Positions 16,527 through 25,945 of a DNA stretch of 38,885 nt are shown one piece after another (position 1 is the first letter of the stretch; each line of letters opens with the position of its first letter). The notes beneath the pieces were generated by a model. It saw only the letters and a list, made by a program, of their open reading frames with translations. It did no database searches and was not told the origin of the DNA. The stretch comes from Lentisphaeraceae bacterium (GTDB lineage Bacteria; Verrucomicrobiota; Lentisphaeria; Lentisphaerales; Lentisphaeraceae): NCBI GenBank assembly GCA_021232515.1, contig JAJPOQ010000049.1:1-38885 (forward strand). The letters are read 5' to 3'. The position numbers and the translations under genes were made by a program.

Positions 16527-18878
16527 ATGATTAAAAAACTTATATTTATATGCTTCTTTTGCATTTCAGGGAATGCTGCGGACGACTATTTTGAGATTGT
16601 CAAAAACCACTGCTATGAGTGTCATAGTGGAGAAAATCTAGAAGCAGACCTAGACCTAAGTATCTTTGAATCCCAAAAATCATTTTATGTTCATTTCGAC
16701 ACCCTGATGGACTTTCACGAGCAAGTCGAATCTGGAGATATGCCGCCAGAAGAAGACTCCAAGATGACCGATGAAGAAAGAAAAACCGTCGTTGAACACC
16801 TCGGAAAAATCATTCATAAGCTAGAAACGACTGCGGCAAATATAACAGGCTCAACAGTAATTCGACGCTTAACCGCTTATGAGTATGATAACACTGTTAA
16901 AGCTGTAACTGGCTTGGACCTTGAATTGTCAAAGAACTTTCCTGCAGACGGCGGCGGTGGTGAAGGTTTTGGTAACGACTCTGCGATACTGGGAGTGTCT
17001 CCATTACAGTTTGAAAGGTACCTTGAATCTGCCGAGAAAATTTCAAACTTTAGTCAATTTGACATGCAAAAAGGTTTCACTTTTTCAAACAAACCATATG
17101 AAGCAAAAACAAAATCTGAAATAGTCGACAGAACTGACCAACAGATACGCTCACTCTTTGCCAATCTTTACCCTAAAAACTTCACAATTAAACGGTACTT
17201 ACCAAAGCTCATGCTAGCCGTAAATGAATTTAATCTCGCGAGAAACAATAAAAGTAAACTGCCTCAGATCGCAGCCAAGTATGGTCTAAATGAATTCATC
17301 CTAATTAGAGGAGTTAAGTACTTTTCCACATCTTCAGGCAAAGGCATTATTGAACGTGACTCTATAAGACCTTGGTTCGGATTGCGACTGGAAAAGTATG
17401 ATCCAATTAAAGCTAAAGAGTATGCAAAACAATTTACTCAGGATTATGAAAATGCTTTAGAACAAATCAGCAAAGTTCCAGACATTAAAAGAAAATCCTA
17501 CTTAGACTTTAAGAATAACATCAAAGCTATTTTTACATTTACAGAAGCGGAACTCATGCGCTTGGTCAAAAAAGACAAGCTTTCGAAGTATCTTGAACTG
17601 AAAAAGACGCAAGACCTTATGCAGTATGGCATGCGTTCGAAGTATCTTAAAGAACTAGCTACGCCTCTTATGAACCATGTCAGGAACTTACTGACCAACG
17701 CCCACAGAAAACCACCATCAGAAACCGATGTCAAAGGCATGACTAAGGACATGATCGAAGCTACTTCAAAGTTTGGTTTAGATGTCGCAGCAAAAATACT
17801 CGTTATTCGTACCTTCGCTCATATGAAGTTTATCTATAGACATGAAGATAAGGCAGGAAAGCCAACCAAAGTAAATGACTATGAGTTAGCGAACAGACTT
17901 TCATATTTCATATGGGGTAGCCCTCCTGATAAAGAACTCATGAAACTTGCCTCTGAAAAGAAACTAAACAATCCTAGAACTCTGCAAAGACAGGTAAAAA
18001 GGATGCTCAAAAGTCGTCAGTCTAGCAGTCTAGCGAAGTACTTTGCCGCACAGTGGCTTCACTTTGGAGAAGTTTTAGAAGCACAGGGACCTGATCGAGA
18101 AAAATTTCCTGAATTTGATGAAGATCTAGCTAAAGACATGTGGACCGAGTCCGCTCTTTGTTTTGAATATATCGTCAAAAATGATCGCAGTGTCTTAGAG
18201 GCCATCGATGCTGATTATACTTTTGTGAACAGCCGCTTGAGAAAAATATACGGTTTCGACAAAGGCTCAAGAAAATTTACTAAAATCACTCTGAAAGATA
18301 AGATCCGAGGCGGTATAACCGGACACGCTAGCGTGTTAACTGTCACTTCTGGAGCGCTCAGAACAAGCCCCATTTTCCGCGGGAACTGGGTACTGTCTTC
18401 ACTTCTTGGCTCTCCAACACCGCCCGCTCCTGCTGGTGTTGATCCTTTACCAGATGAAGAAGTCATTTCAGAAAATCTCACGTTAAAGATGCAACTAAAG
18501 TCTCACCGTGACTTACCACAGTGTAAAAGCTGTCATCAAAAAATTGACCCTCTAGGCTTTCCTTTGGAAAACTTTGATCCCATGGGTAGATGGCGGGATA
18601 AATACGAACAGGCTCCAATCGATGCAATCGGTGAAACTGTCGATGGCAAGAAGATAGATGGTCCTATAGGCCTCAAAAAGTATCTCTTACGAAATAAAGA
18701 CATTTTCCTCAAAAATATGTCTAGAAAGCTACTTAGCTATGCCTTGGGAAGAAGCATCGAGTACTACGACTTTTATGTCATCAATGAAATGACCAGAGAG
18801 CTAAAAGAGAACGATTATAAGTTCTCTACAATGGTCTGGAAAATCGTTAATTCTTATCAATTCCAACATAAAAACTAG
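16527..18878 (+). CDS. Planctomycete-type secreted cytochrome-like protein (DUF1587/1592/1588/1585)
   Basis: A 783-residue exported protein of a family common in PVC bacteria. The N-terminal about 17 residues are a signal peptide. A cytochrome-c-like domain follows with heme motif CYECH at 29-33. Then come DUF1587 (VIRRLTAYEYDNTVKAVTGL, about 110-170), a DUF1595/1592 core (NDYELANRLSYFIWGSPPD, about 450), DUF1588 (GGITGHASVLTVTSGALRTS, about 605) and DUF1585 at the end. A second CxxCH, CKSCH, lies at 666-670, so two hemes could be bound. AGGAAA precedes the ATG. It is followed after ten bases by its usual partner DUF1552. The substrate is unknown. Confidence 0.93.
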   Translation: MIKKLIFICFFCISGNAADDYFEIVKNHCYECHSGENLEADLDLSIFESQKSFYVHFDTLMDFHEQVESGDMPPEEDSKMTDEERKTVVEHLGKIIHKLETTAANITGSTVIRRLTAYEYDNTVKAVTGLDLELSKNFPADGGGGEGFGNDSAILGVSPLQFERYLESAEKISNFSQFDMQKGFTFSNKPYEAKTKSEIVDRTDQQIRSLFANLYPKNFTIKRYLPKLMLAVNEFNLARNNKSKLPQIAAKYGLNEFILIRGVKYFSTSSGKGIIERDSIRPWFGLRLEKYDPIKAKEYAKQFTQDYENALEQISKVPDIKRKSYLDFKNNIKAIFTFTEAELMRLVKKDKLSKYLELKKTQDLMQYGMRSKYLKELATPLMNHVRNLLTNAHRKPPSETDVKGMTKDMIEATSKFGLDVAAKILVIRTFAHMKFIYRHEDKAGKPTKVNDYELANRLSYFIWGSPPDKELMKLASEKKLNNPRTLQRQVKRMLKSRQSSSLAKYFAAQWLHFGEVLEAQGPDREKFPEFDEDLAKDMWTESALCFEYIVKNDRSVLEAIDADYTFVNSRLRKIYGFDKGSRKFTKITLKDKIRGGITGHASVLTVTSGALRTSPIFRGNWVLSSLLGSPTPPAPAGVDPLPDEEVISENLTLKMQLKSHRDLPQCKSCHQKIDPLGFPLENFDPMGRWRDKYEQAPIDAIGETVDGKKIDGPIGLKKYLLRNKDIFLKNMSRKLLSYALGRSIEYYDFYVINEMTRELKENDYKFSTMVWKIVNSYQFQHKN

Positions 18879-18888
18879 TGAGCATGTT

Positions 18889-20169
18889 ATGAGAAAAATA
18901 AACAGAAGAACAGTACTTCGTGGAATGGGTGGCATATCTCTGGGACTACCGTGGCTTGAAGCGATGGGACAAAGTAGTTTCAGCAATAAAAACATACGAC
19001 TGTGCTACTTAGTTTTTCCAAATGGCGTCAACATAGACCACTGGACTCCTGAAGGAACTGGCAGTAACTACAAACTTTCAAAAACTCTCGCTCCTCTAGA
19101 GCCAATCAAAGACTTGGTAAATATACACACTGGTTTAGTTCATAGAGCACACTCAGTGCATGCTCCTGGTTATGCAAATTTTCTATCTGGTGTCACGGTA
19201 AAAAAAGGCATGGGACCCTATGGCGCTGGAGTTTCTTGTGATCAAATAGCGGCACAGGACATAGGTAAAGACTCCTACCTCCCAAGTATCGAGCTGAGCG
19301 TCGAACCTCCAAAACACAAAGGTTTAAGTCCAGCAGGCTACAATCGAGCTATGGGTGCTTATATATCTTGGGCCAATAAAACGACTCCCGTCCCTAGAGA
19401 ACTTATACCAATAAATGCTTTCGACCGCATGTTTAAAGGTATCAAGAGATCTAAGACCACTACTCCTGAGATATCCAGAAGCATCCTTGACTACGTTAAA
19501 GAAGATGCCCTCGGAATGAAGCGTTCTTTAGGTCGTGAAGACAGCCAACGCATTCAACAATACTTTGCTTCAGTCAGAGCTCTTGAAAGAAGAATTCAGA
19601 AAAAGCACCAAGAGTCCTTCACCATGCCTAAAGACTCGGTCAATCCACCTGCCGGTATGCCTAAAGACTTCGAGTCTCATGTTGAACTCATGACAGATAT
19701 AATCACTCTCGCATTTCAAACAAACAGAACCAAAGTTGCCTCTCTCATGCTAGGAAACTCTGGTTCATTTAGACGATTTGACTTTCTCGATGGAGTCAAC
19801 GGTGCTCACCATGAACTTTCACACCATAAAGGAAATGCCCAAAAGAAGAAAGGCTACGAAATCATAACTCGGTATCACGTTAGCCTATTCACAAGAATGA
19901 TTCAGAAGATGCAAGCCATACAAGAAGGCGACAAGACACTGCTAGATAACTCCCTTGTTCTCTTCGGCTCTCCACTTTGGGATGGCGATCGACACACATA
20001 CCCACAAAAACCAATACTTGTGGCAGGAAAAGGTGGTGGAAAAGTCAAAACTGGTCAGCACATAGTCCACAGAGGCAGAACTCCTATGAACAATCTTCTA
20101 CTTGGAATGATGCAAACTGCAGGCTGCACAATTAAACAATTTAACGACTCAACAGGAGCCGTAGTATAA
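18889..20169 (+). CDS. DUF1552 exported protein, partner of the DUF1592 protein
   Basis: A 426-residue protein that nearly always follows a DUF1592 gene in PVC genomes. The N-terminus KINRRTVLRGMGGISLGLPWLEAM fits a twin-arginine (Tat) signal: paired arginines, then a mild hydrophobic stretch. The mature domain has family-like stretches such as LVFPNGVNIDHWTPEG, HAPGYANFLSGV, NGAHHELSHHKG and SPLWDGDRHTYPQKP. It resembles the DUF1501/alkaline-phosphatase-like fold only loosely. Export by Tat suggests a folded protein, perhaps with a cofactor, working with the heme protein upstream. The ten-base spacing shows co-transcription. Two terminators follow. Confidence 0.93.
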   Translation: MRKINRRTVLRGMGGISLGLPWLEAMGQSSFSNKNIRLCYLVFPNGVNIDHWTPEGTGSNYKLSKTLAPLEPIKDLVNIHTGLVHRAHSVHAPGYANFLSGVTVKKGMGPYGAGVSCDQIAAQDIGKDSYLPSIELSVEPPKHKGLSPAGYNRAMGAYISWANKTTPVPRELIPINAFDRMFKGIKRSKTTTPEISRSILDYVKEDALGMKRSLGREDSQRIQQYFASVRALERRIQKKHQESFTMPKDSVNPPAGMPKDFESHVELMTDIITLAFQTNRTKVASLMLGNSGSFRRFDFLDGVNGAHHELSHHKGNAQKKKGYEIITRYHVSLFTRMIQKMQAIQEGDKTLLDNSLVLFGSPLWDGDRHTYPQKPILVAGKGGGKVKTGQHIVHRGRTPMNNLLLGMMQTAGCTIKQFNDSTGAVV

Positions 20170-20195
20170 CAGTCACCGACACACAACACATACGG

Positions 20196-20235
20196 GCAAG
20201 CCTTTGGTGCCAACACCACCAGGGGCTTGCTTTTT
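20196..20235 (+). terminator. Intrinsic terminator 1 after DUF1552
   Basis: GCAAGCC pairs with GGCTTGC, and an inner TGGTG with CACCA, followed by a T-run (20231-20235). It stands 27 bases past the DUF1552 stop. Its core (CTTTGGTGCCAACACCACCA) is repeated exactly in the second terminator. Confidence 0.75.
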
Positions 20236-20307
20236 ACGATACCCAAAAAGCGATGACTTTGTTGTGTAAAACCTAAATAGAAACATTCTCCCACACGCAC
20301 AAACACG

Positions 20308-20349
20308 AATAAACCTTTGGTGCCAACACCACCAAAGGTTTATTTTTTT
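20308..20349 (+). terminator. Intrinsic terminator 2, perfect 15-bp stem
   Basis: The 15-base arm AATAAACCTTTGGTG (20308-20322) pairs perfectly with 20330-20344 around a 7-base loop, and T-residues run to 20349. It shares its 20-base core with terminator 1 113 bases upstream. It would insulate the DUF1592 operon from the small lipoprotein gene. Confidence 0.85.
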
Positions 20350-20434
20350 CTAAAACTACCTGTTAAGTTTAACTCTAACCGGAAGTGAATCAGATACAAA
20401 AATGATCTAAACTTTTAAACAAAGTGTGTGTACT

Positions 20435-20686
20435 ATGAGAAACTTTACCTTTTTACTTCTCCTACTCTTTAGCTGTGACTCTCTGACCGGGAAGGAAGAA
20501 CCTATCAAAATAGATGAGAAGTATCGCTCATTTATGAACCAATGCAGCATAACACTAAAAAATAAAGAGATAGATCCTATCGGAGTTGGTATAGAAAAAT
20601 TTGACCCTACTGGCAATCTGTACCGTGGTACCAAACTTCAAGACCTACCGGGATCAAAGGGATCTCTTCCACTCAAAAATAAATGA
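20435..20686 (+). CDS. Small lipoprotein resembling a leftover DUF1588/DUF1585 fragment
   Basis: An 83-residue protein with a lipoprotein signal (LLLLLFSC, Cys14). The mature part contains Q-C-x-K-x-IDP-x-G-x-x-x-E-x-FDP-x-G-x-x-R, the same spacing as the region after CKSCH in the DUF1592 protein (CHQKIDPLGFPLENFDPMG). The CxxCH itself is gone: one Cys remains, and no His follows. So it looks like a DUF1588-type piece that kept its fold motif but lost heme binding, then gained a signal. It may be a decaying duplicate or a small independent protein. The ATG at 20435 is preferred to the GTG three codons earlier. Confidence 0.55.
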   Translation: MRNFTFLLLLLFSCDSLTGKEEPIKIDEKYRSFMNQCSITLKNKEIDPIGVGIEKFDPTGNLYRGTKLQDLPGSKGSLPLKNK

Positions 20687-20816
20687 CTCTAACCGTGGTC
20701 CCATAAGGTCCTTGCTTTCTTACAGTATGTAACCGTCAATTCGGTTTCTCTGAAGCAACTTATTTTCTCAAAAAGGGCTCGATTCTCTTAATTATTTTAA
20801 GAAAAAGAGTTTAATT

Positions 20817-21305
20817 CTAACCTTGAGTCAACATGACAACAGCTTGAGCTGCTATGCCTTCTCCACGCCCTGTAAAACCGAGTTTTTCTGTAGTCGTCGC
20901 TTTAACTGAAATAAGGTTTTCTTTAACCCAAAAGAGCTTTGCTATATTTTCACGCATTTGCTCTATATGACCTGCCATCTTCGGCTTTTCAGCGATGATT
21001 GTGCAGTCAAGGTTAACTAAAGACCAGCCTTTCAATTCAGGAGAGTTTAAGATCTTTTTAAGAAGTAACTGACTATCGATGTTCTTGAATTCAGGATCAT
21101 TATCAGGAAACCACTTCCCAAGATCTCCAAGAGCTAAGGCTCCTAAAACAGCATCACATATTGCATGAATAAGTACATCTGCATCTGAGTGGCCTTTGAG
21201 CCCTAATTCATGGTCGATGGTAACGCCACCGAGAATGAGTGGACGATCTGGAACGAGTTCATGTACATCAAAGCCCTGTCCAATTCGGAAAGGGAACTTC
21301 GACAC
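20817..21305 (-). CDS. ispF: 2-C-methyl-D-erythritol 2,4-cyclodiphosphate synthase
   Basis: Cyclises CDP-ME2P to MEcPP in the non-mevalonate isoprenoid pathway. Zinc ligands are in place: Asp13 and His15 (FDVHEL) and His47 ([11 protein letters not shown]). GHSDAD at 39-44, the family signature, and [18 protein letters not shown] at the end complete the fold. Usual length (162 residues). The GTG at 21305 has GAGG seven bases upstream and shares one base with the lptE stop (TAGTG). A TTG six bases upstream has no room for a ribosome site. No ispD is adjacent, unlike many bacteria. Confidence 0.97.
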   Translation of the reverse strand: MSKFPFRIGQGFDVHELVPDRPLILGGVTIDHELGLKGHSDADVLIHAICDAVLGALALGDLGKWFPDNDPEFKNIDSQLLLKKILNSPELKGWSLVNLDCTIIAEKPKMAGHIEQMRENIAKLFWVKENLISVKATTTEKLGFTGRGEGIAAQAVVMLTQG

Positions 21306-21817
21306 TACCAAGCCTCGGTGATGTTGCGAACAACTTCTTTTGAAACTTCGTATGAAGCTCTTTTAAGTGAGTTTCTTTTCTCTTCCTGTTGATCAAGAAG
21401 CTCGGTGTAATCAGCATAGCCAGTAGCAGTTCCACTTTGGACATCCCACTGTTTACGTGTTTTAATCTTATAATTAAAATTCATGGTGGTACGATAAATA
21501 GATGCAAAGAAACCATTTCGCTGTTCACGATTACCTTCTGACACTGAGCCGGCAGTATTTACTGTGTAGTTGGTTACTTCACCGTTTATAATTATATCTG
21601 CTTTATCTGCATCCACGACTTTAATTGAACCGTCAAACATAAAACGTTCTTTAAGAGACTCTCTGAGATATGTTGCTAGTCTAGGCTCATCAGTAAGATT
21701 TTTGATTTTACCTATACCTACAGTTTTTATCTGAGGGTGACTTAGGTATCCAACGTTGTAACCACATCCAGTAATTAAAAACAATACGGCAAGTACTAAA
21801 AAACTATTTCTTTTCAT
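21305..21817 (-). CDS. lptE: LptE-like LPS-assembly lipoprotein
   Basis: A 170-residue outer-membrane lipoprotein. The signal ends LITGC with Cys18, then [20 protein letters not shown]. The N-terminal Cys-Gly-Tyr and the later [12 protein letters not shown] helix are typical of LptE, which plugs LptD in lipopolysaccharide export. The family is diverse, so the identification is by shape more than by strict motifs. The ATG at 21817 gives the signal; the frame could start at 21853 but the first codons lack the lipoprotein pattern. It overlaps the TPR gene upstream by 14 bases and touches ispF downstream: a tight operon. Confidence 0.8.
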   Translation of the reverse strand: MKRNSFLVLAVLFLITGCGYNVGYLSHPQIKTVGIGKIKNLTDEPRLATYLRESLKERFMFDGSIKVVDADKADIIINGEVTNYTVNTAGSVSEGNREQRNGFFASIYRTTMNFNYKIKTRKQWDVQSGTATGYADYTELLDQQEEKRNSLKRASYEVSKEVVRNITEAW

Positions 21818-22940
21818 TCTTATCTTCTGACTTTTCATTCTCGTTGTTTTCAAGGGGAGTTAAATCTAAATCCTCTACAGGCAGTAAAAACTTATCAGAT
21901 TTACCCTGAGGGATGAGAATCTTACGTTTTGATTTATCTGTAGCCTCTGGAGGAAGTGTGATTTTCAATTCAGCTTCTTTTGCTTCTTTGCGAATTTTCT
22001 CACTATTATCAACAATATTTGCTTGGTACTCGACATCGACACTTTTGAGTAATTTTTGTGCTTGGTCTTTAAATTCTGAATCGCCGAATTCTATCAAGAG
22101 TTTATAGAGGTAACGCTTTGCGGCTTCAGGACGATAATGCGGGGTCTCTTGTCGATTATAAAAGATTGCTAAAAGATATAACCTTTGAGCTTCTATATTA
22201 TAAATTTGTTTTAAACGCCTCTTTGCTTCAGTTAGCATAGGATGAGACTTAAACTGCTGAGTAAAAAGGATAAGTTCACTTTTAGCACCATCAATAAGCT
22301 TCTGATCCCCCTCAATCTTATCTAAAAGGTTTATATAATGTTGTGCCAAATTTATTCTTGCATAACCTGCTTCTGCAGTCGTTCTGTAGCGCTTTACAAT
22401 GGTTCTATAGCTTTGGATTGCCTCTGCGACTTGGTCGTCATCTTTTTGAATGATTGCAACTCTCAAAAGTATACTAGGTGCGTTATCTGCAAACGGGGCA
22501 TTATTGACTATCTTTTTGTACATATCTATTACCGGCTGGCGGTTAGTAAAAATAGAGTCTGAGTCCTTTATTTTTTCATATTCTAAATCGGCTATATCTT
22601 TCTGATAAGTAACTGCCTCGTTAAACTTCATGTACATTGGGTAACGATCTATTGCAGCCTGAAATGTATCAAATGCTTCTTCATTTTCGCCTTGTTCCTT
22701 GAGAGCGATACCTTTGATAACTAAGGTTTTAACTTTATTTTCAGCTTTAATAACAGTTTCTAAAAGCTCATCACACAGGTCAATTACCTCTGACCAATCT
22801 TTCTCTTTCTGCGCTTCATCGATGCGCAAAACAAAAGTCTTATCGTCTTCAGTCTTAAGGATGGCCTCTTCCTGTACCCATTGGTGCTTACCAAATACAG
22901 CCAGGTTTAAAAGTAAAAATGTCGTCAAAAAAAGTTTCAT
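21804..22940 (-). CDS. Exported TPR protein, BamD/YbgF-like
   Basis: A 378-residue exported protein with a signal peptide (MKLFLTTFLLLNLAVFG) but no lipobox Cys, so it is probably periplasmic. It then has four or more tetratricopeptide-like repeats (for example EAIQSYRTIVKRYRTTAEAGYARINLAQHY) and a charged Lys/Glu-rich tail. Spacing and A-x-x-x-Y repeats resemble BamD (YfiO) and the YbgF family; BamD is a lipoprotein, so this one may be the YbgF-type instead. Overlaps the lptE gene, tying it to outer-membrane assembly. The ATG at 22940 was chosen because it starts the signal. Confidence 0.75.
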   Translation of the reverse strand: MKLFLTTFLLLNLAVFGKHQWVQEEAILKTEDDKTFVLRIDEAQKEKDWSEVIDLCDELLETVIKAENKVKTLVIKGIALKEQGENEEAFDTFQAAIDRYPMYMKFNEAVTYQKDIADLEYEKIKDSDSIFTNRQPVIDMYKKIVNNAPFADNAPSILLRVAIIQKDDDQVAEAIQSYRTIVKRYRTTAEAGYARINLAQHYINLLDKIEGDQKLIDGAKSELILFTQQFKSHPMLTEAKRRLKQIYNIEAQRLYLLAIFYNRQETPHYRPEAAKRYLYKLLIEFGDSEFKDQAQKLLKSVDVEYQANIVDNSEKIRKEAKEAELKITLPPEATDKSKRKILIPQGKSDKFLLPVEDLDLTPLENNENEKSEDKNEKK

Positions 22941-23153
22941 GTTATTCCAAAAAGTATTCTGTCTTAAAAACAAGCTGTAAGATAGCTCGACTTAAGATGT
23001 ATTCCAGTTTAATAAACTGTGCGACATATATGTTCTTCGGCGAATCACTTCATCGATTTGTCAGCCTTCTGAAAATTTTCTCTTTTTTCTGCAACAAAGA
23101 TGTTTATAATGAGTCTGACCAAATAATCGTTGCAGTTGAAAATAAGGACAATT

Positions 23154-25943
23154 ATGAAGATCTTCAGCACTCTGCTTACACTATTTTTACTAACAAGTAG
23201 CTCCCTCTTTGGCCAAGCTTCCAAAAAGCTACCTATCGATCCATCTCTTTATAAAAACACCTTGCCAAATGGCTTGAGGTACATAATCAAAGAGAATAAA
23301 ACTCCCCCAGGAAAAGTTGAGATATATCTACACGTCGGTAGTGGCTCAATTGATGAAGAAGACAACCAACAAGGCTTGGCTCACTTTTTAGAGCATATGG
23401 CCTTCAATGGTAGTAAAAACTTCCCTGCTGGAAAACTCATAAAGTACTTTGAATCTATGGGACTGACTTTTGGTATGCACCAAAATGCCTTTACATCCTT
23501 CGATCAAACTACGTACATTCTTTCATTACCAAACACTAAAGAAGAAACTCTCGATAAAGGTCTTCTTTGTCTGTCTGACTTTGCTTTTAGACTAGACCTA
23601 AATACTTCTGAGATTGATAAAGAAAGAGGAGTTATTCAAGAAGAAGACAGGGCTAGAACTAGCGTTCGTCAGAGAATTCTAAATCAAATGTTACCTGTAC
23701 TTCTACCCGGCTCTCGCGCTGCTCAAAGGCTGCCGATTGGTAAAATGGATATCATTCAGAATGCTCCTCGTGAAAGATTTGTCGAGTTCTATGAAAAGTG
23801 GTACCATCCAGACAACTCTGTTCTTATGATCGTCGGCGATGTGAATACTGAAGAGATAGAAAAAATGCTAATTAAGCATTTCCAGGCTTGGCCTCGCAAA
23901 GAGAAAATCCCAGAGCACCTTCCTTCTGGCATAAAGCCTTACACAAAAACTAGTGCTTATGTTGTCACTGATTCTGAACTCACAGAAGCTAGTGTTGGTC
24001 TAACAAGTATCCGTTCTATGCGCAAACTAGAAACTGAAGCTGATTATAAACGTGAACTCATCTCCAATTTAGGAGAGTGGATTATGAATAAACGCTTTAG
24101 CGATATGCTCAAAGCCGGCAAAGCGTCTTACCAATCTGCCTCTTCTGGTTCTTCAAGTTTTCTAAATGTCTGCCGCTACATAAACGCTTCTGCAAGTGGT
24201 GAGACAGATAAATGGAAAGAGATGCTTGAGCAACTTATCGCTGAAATGAAGCGAGCTCGTACATTTGGTTTTCACCAACAAGAAATGGATGATGCCATAA
24301 AGACATTCATCTCCATGGCTGATAGAGCGGAAAAAACAGAGTCAACTAAACCCAGTAATGCCATAATCAGACAGCTCAACAGTTCTGTTGCTCAAGACCG
24401 ACTTCCTATGTCTGCTAAGCAAAAGAAAGCCCTTATGGAAAGACTTCTTCCGGCGATTACGATAACAGATATAAATGATTCTTTTGCAAGAACTTTTTCT
24501 GCTGAAAATAGACTCATCGTTTTAGAGCTTCCAAAGAAAGGGAATATTCAGCCTCCTACAGAAGAGCGTATACTTGAGGTTGTCGAAAGAGCTGAAAAAG
24601 TGAAAGTTGAAGCTTACGAAATAAACGAAAGAGCCGACTCTCTCTTAGCTCAAGAACCTAAAGGCGGCAAGATCGTCAACCAAGTAGTACATGACGGTAC
24701 TCAAGTCACTTCAGTTACTCTTGAAAATGGCGTTGTGTTCCATCAGAAGTCTATGGATTTCCAAAAAGACAGCATCACCGTTCGCCTAAACTTCCTTGGC
24801 GGCAAAATTGAAGAAACTGCTGAGAATCACGGTATTACTGACTTAGCTGTTTTGCCTCTACACCAACCTTCGTCTAAAAGCTTTTCATCAATCGAAATCC
24901 GCGATATGATGGTCGGTAAAAATGTTCGTGTCAGTGGTGGTGCTAGTGGAGACTCTATAAGCATTGTTATCTCAGGTTCTCAAAAAGACCTTGAGGAAGG
25001 CTTCCGCCTAGCTTATCTACTCATAAACGAAGCAAAGATTGAAACGCCTATCTTCAATAATACTAAGCAGCAAATCAAGCAAGCTATTGACCAAATGAAG
25101 ACAAGCGTCGATATGCAATTGATGAATGCCATGGGAGAACTTGTAACACATAATGACCCTCGTTTTGGAATGCTTACAGTTGAGGAAGTGAAGAAGTTTA
25201 AAATCCCAATGGTTGAAAAGTGGTTGCACCGAATTCTTTCTGAAGCGCCTATCGAAGCCTCAATAGTTGGTGACATATCTAAAGAGAAAGCCGTAAAACT
25301 TATGACTAAGTACTTTGGTTCTCTACCAAAAAGAAAATCATATGGGCACATAGATGCACTACGTAAAATCGATGTTAACGCTAAAGGTATAGATAAAGAG
25401 ATAAAAGTTGCTACTGAAACTCCTAAGTCTCTAGTTATGGTTGCTTTTAGAGGACCTGAGTATGTCGAGAAAAAGAAGCGTCGAGTGATGAGCTTAGCCG
25501 CCAAAATCATCTCTAGTCGTCTTCATGAAGAAATACGGGAAAATAAACAGCTTACTTACTCGGCATTTTGCCAGTCTCAGAGTGAAGCGGCCTTTACAAA
25601 CAAAAGCTTAGTCTACGCATACTTTACCGCAGATAAAACTAAGGCGAGAAGAGCTGCTAGTATCTGTAAAGAACTACTCTTTAACTTTGCCAAAAAAGGT
25701 CCTTCAAAAGAAGAAGTCACCACGGTTAAAAAGCAGTTTGCGACAACGATCCAAGCGACAGTAGAAAAACCAGGATACTGGTCAGGTATACTTGCCGACT
25801 TAAATCTTCGCGGGAATAGCTTAGACGATATAACAAATCTCAACGAAATTTATCAATCATATACTCGTGACGACATTCGAAAAGTTGTTAAAGAGTACTT
25901 CACAGTCGACAATAACATAACAATTGTCGTACTTCCGAAATAA
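23154..25943 (+). CDS. M16-family zinc metalloprotease, pitrilysin type, exported
   Basis: A 929-residue exported protease with two M16 halves. Signal peptide at 1-20. The inverted zinc motif HxxEH is HFLEH at 77-81, and the third ligand Glu lies in the later EIDKERGVIQEEDR stretch. The C-terminal half has the paired inactive M16 fold. Such enzymes degrade small peptides and signal sequences in the periplasm or outside the cell. Start at the ATG at 23154 with AAGGA a few bases upstream; a TATAAT at 23105-23110 could be a -10 box but no good -35 is visible. Ends two bases before the opposing gene's stop. Confidence 0.94.
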   Translation: MKIFSTLLTLFLLTSSSLFGQASKKLPIDPSLYKNTLPNGLRYIIKENKTPPGKVEIYLHVGSGSIDEEDNQQGLAHFLEHMAFNGSKNFPAGKLIKYFESMGLTFGMHQNAFTSFDQTTYILSLPNTKEETLDKGLLCLSDFAFRLDLNTSEIDKERGVIQEEDRARTSVRQRILNQMLPVLLPGSRAAQRLPIGKMDIIQNAPRERFVEFYEKWYHPDNSVLMIVGDVNTEEIEKMLIKHFQAWPRKEKIPEHLPSGIKPYTKTSAYVVTDSELTEASVGLTSIRSMRKLETEADYKRELISNLGEWIMNKRFSDMLKAGKASYQSASSGSSSFLNVCRYINASASGETDKWKEMLEQLIAEMKRARTFGFHQQEMDDAIKTFISMADRAEKTESTKPSNAIIRQLNSSVAQDRLPMSAKQKKALMERLLPAITITDINDSFARTFSAENRLIVLELPKKGNIQPPTEERILEVVERAEKVKVEAYEINERADSLLAQEPKGGKIVNQVVHDGTQVTSVTLENGVVFHQKSMDFQKDSITVRLNFLGGKIEETAENHGITDLAVLPLHQPSSKSFSSIEIRDMMVGKNVRVSGGASGDSISIVISGSQKDLEEGFRLAYLLINEAKIETPIFNNTKQQIKQAIDQMKTSVDMQLMNAMGELVTHNDPRFGMLTVEEVKKFKIPMVEKWLHRILSEAPIEASIVGDISKEKAVKLMTKYFGSLPKRKSYGHIDALRKIDVNAKGIDKEIKVATETPKSLVMVAFRGPEYVEKKKRRVMSLAAKIISSRLHEEIRENKQLTYSAFCQSQSEAAFTNKSLVYAYFTADKTKARRAASICKELLFNFAKKGPSKEEVTTVKKQFATTIQATVEKPGYWSGILADLNLRGNSLDDITNLNEIYQSYTRDDIRKVVKEYFTVDNNITIVVLPK

Positions 25944-25945
25944 TC

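Noticed and set aside
20761..20816. Terminator after ispF
   Set aside because: Only a short A/T-rich stem of about five bases can form; too weak to call.
25013..25510. A 165-residue minus-strand frame inside the M16 protease
   Set aside because: The protease frame is continuous and has conserved motifs; the antisense frame has no supporting signals.
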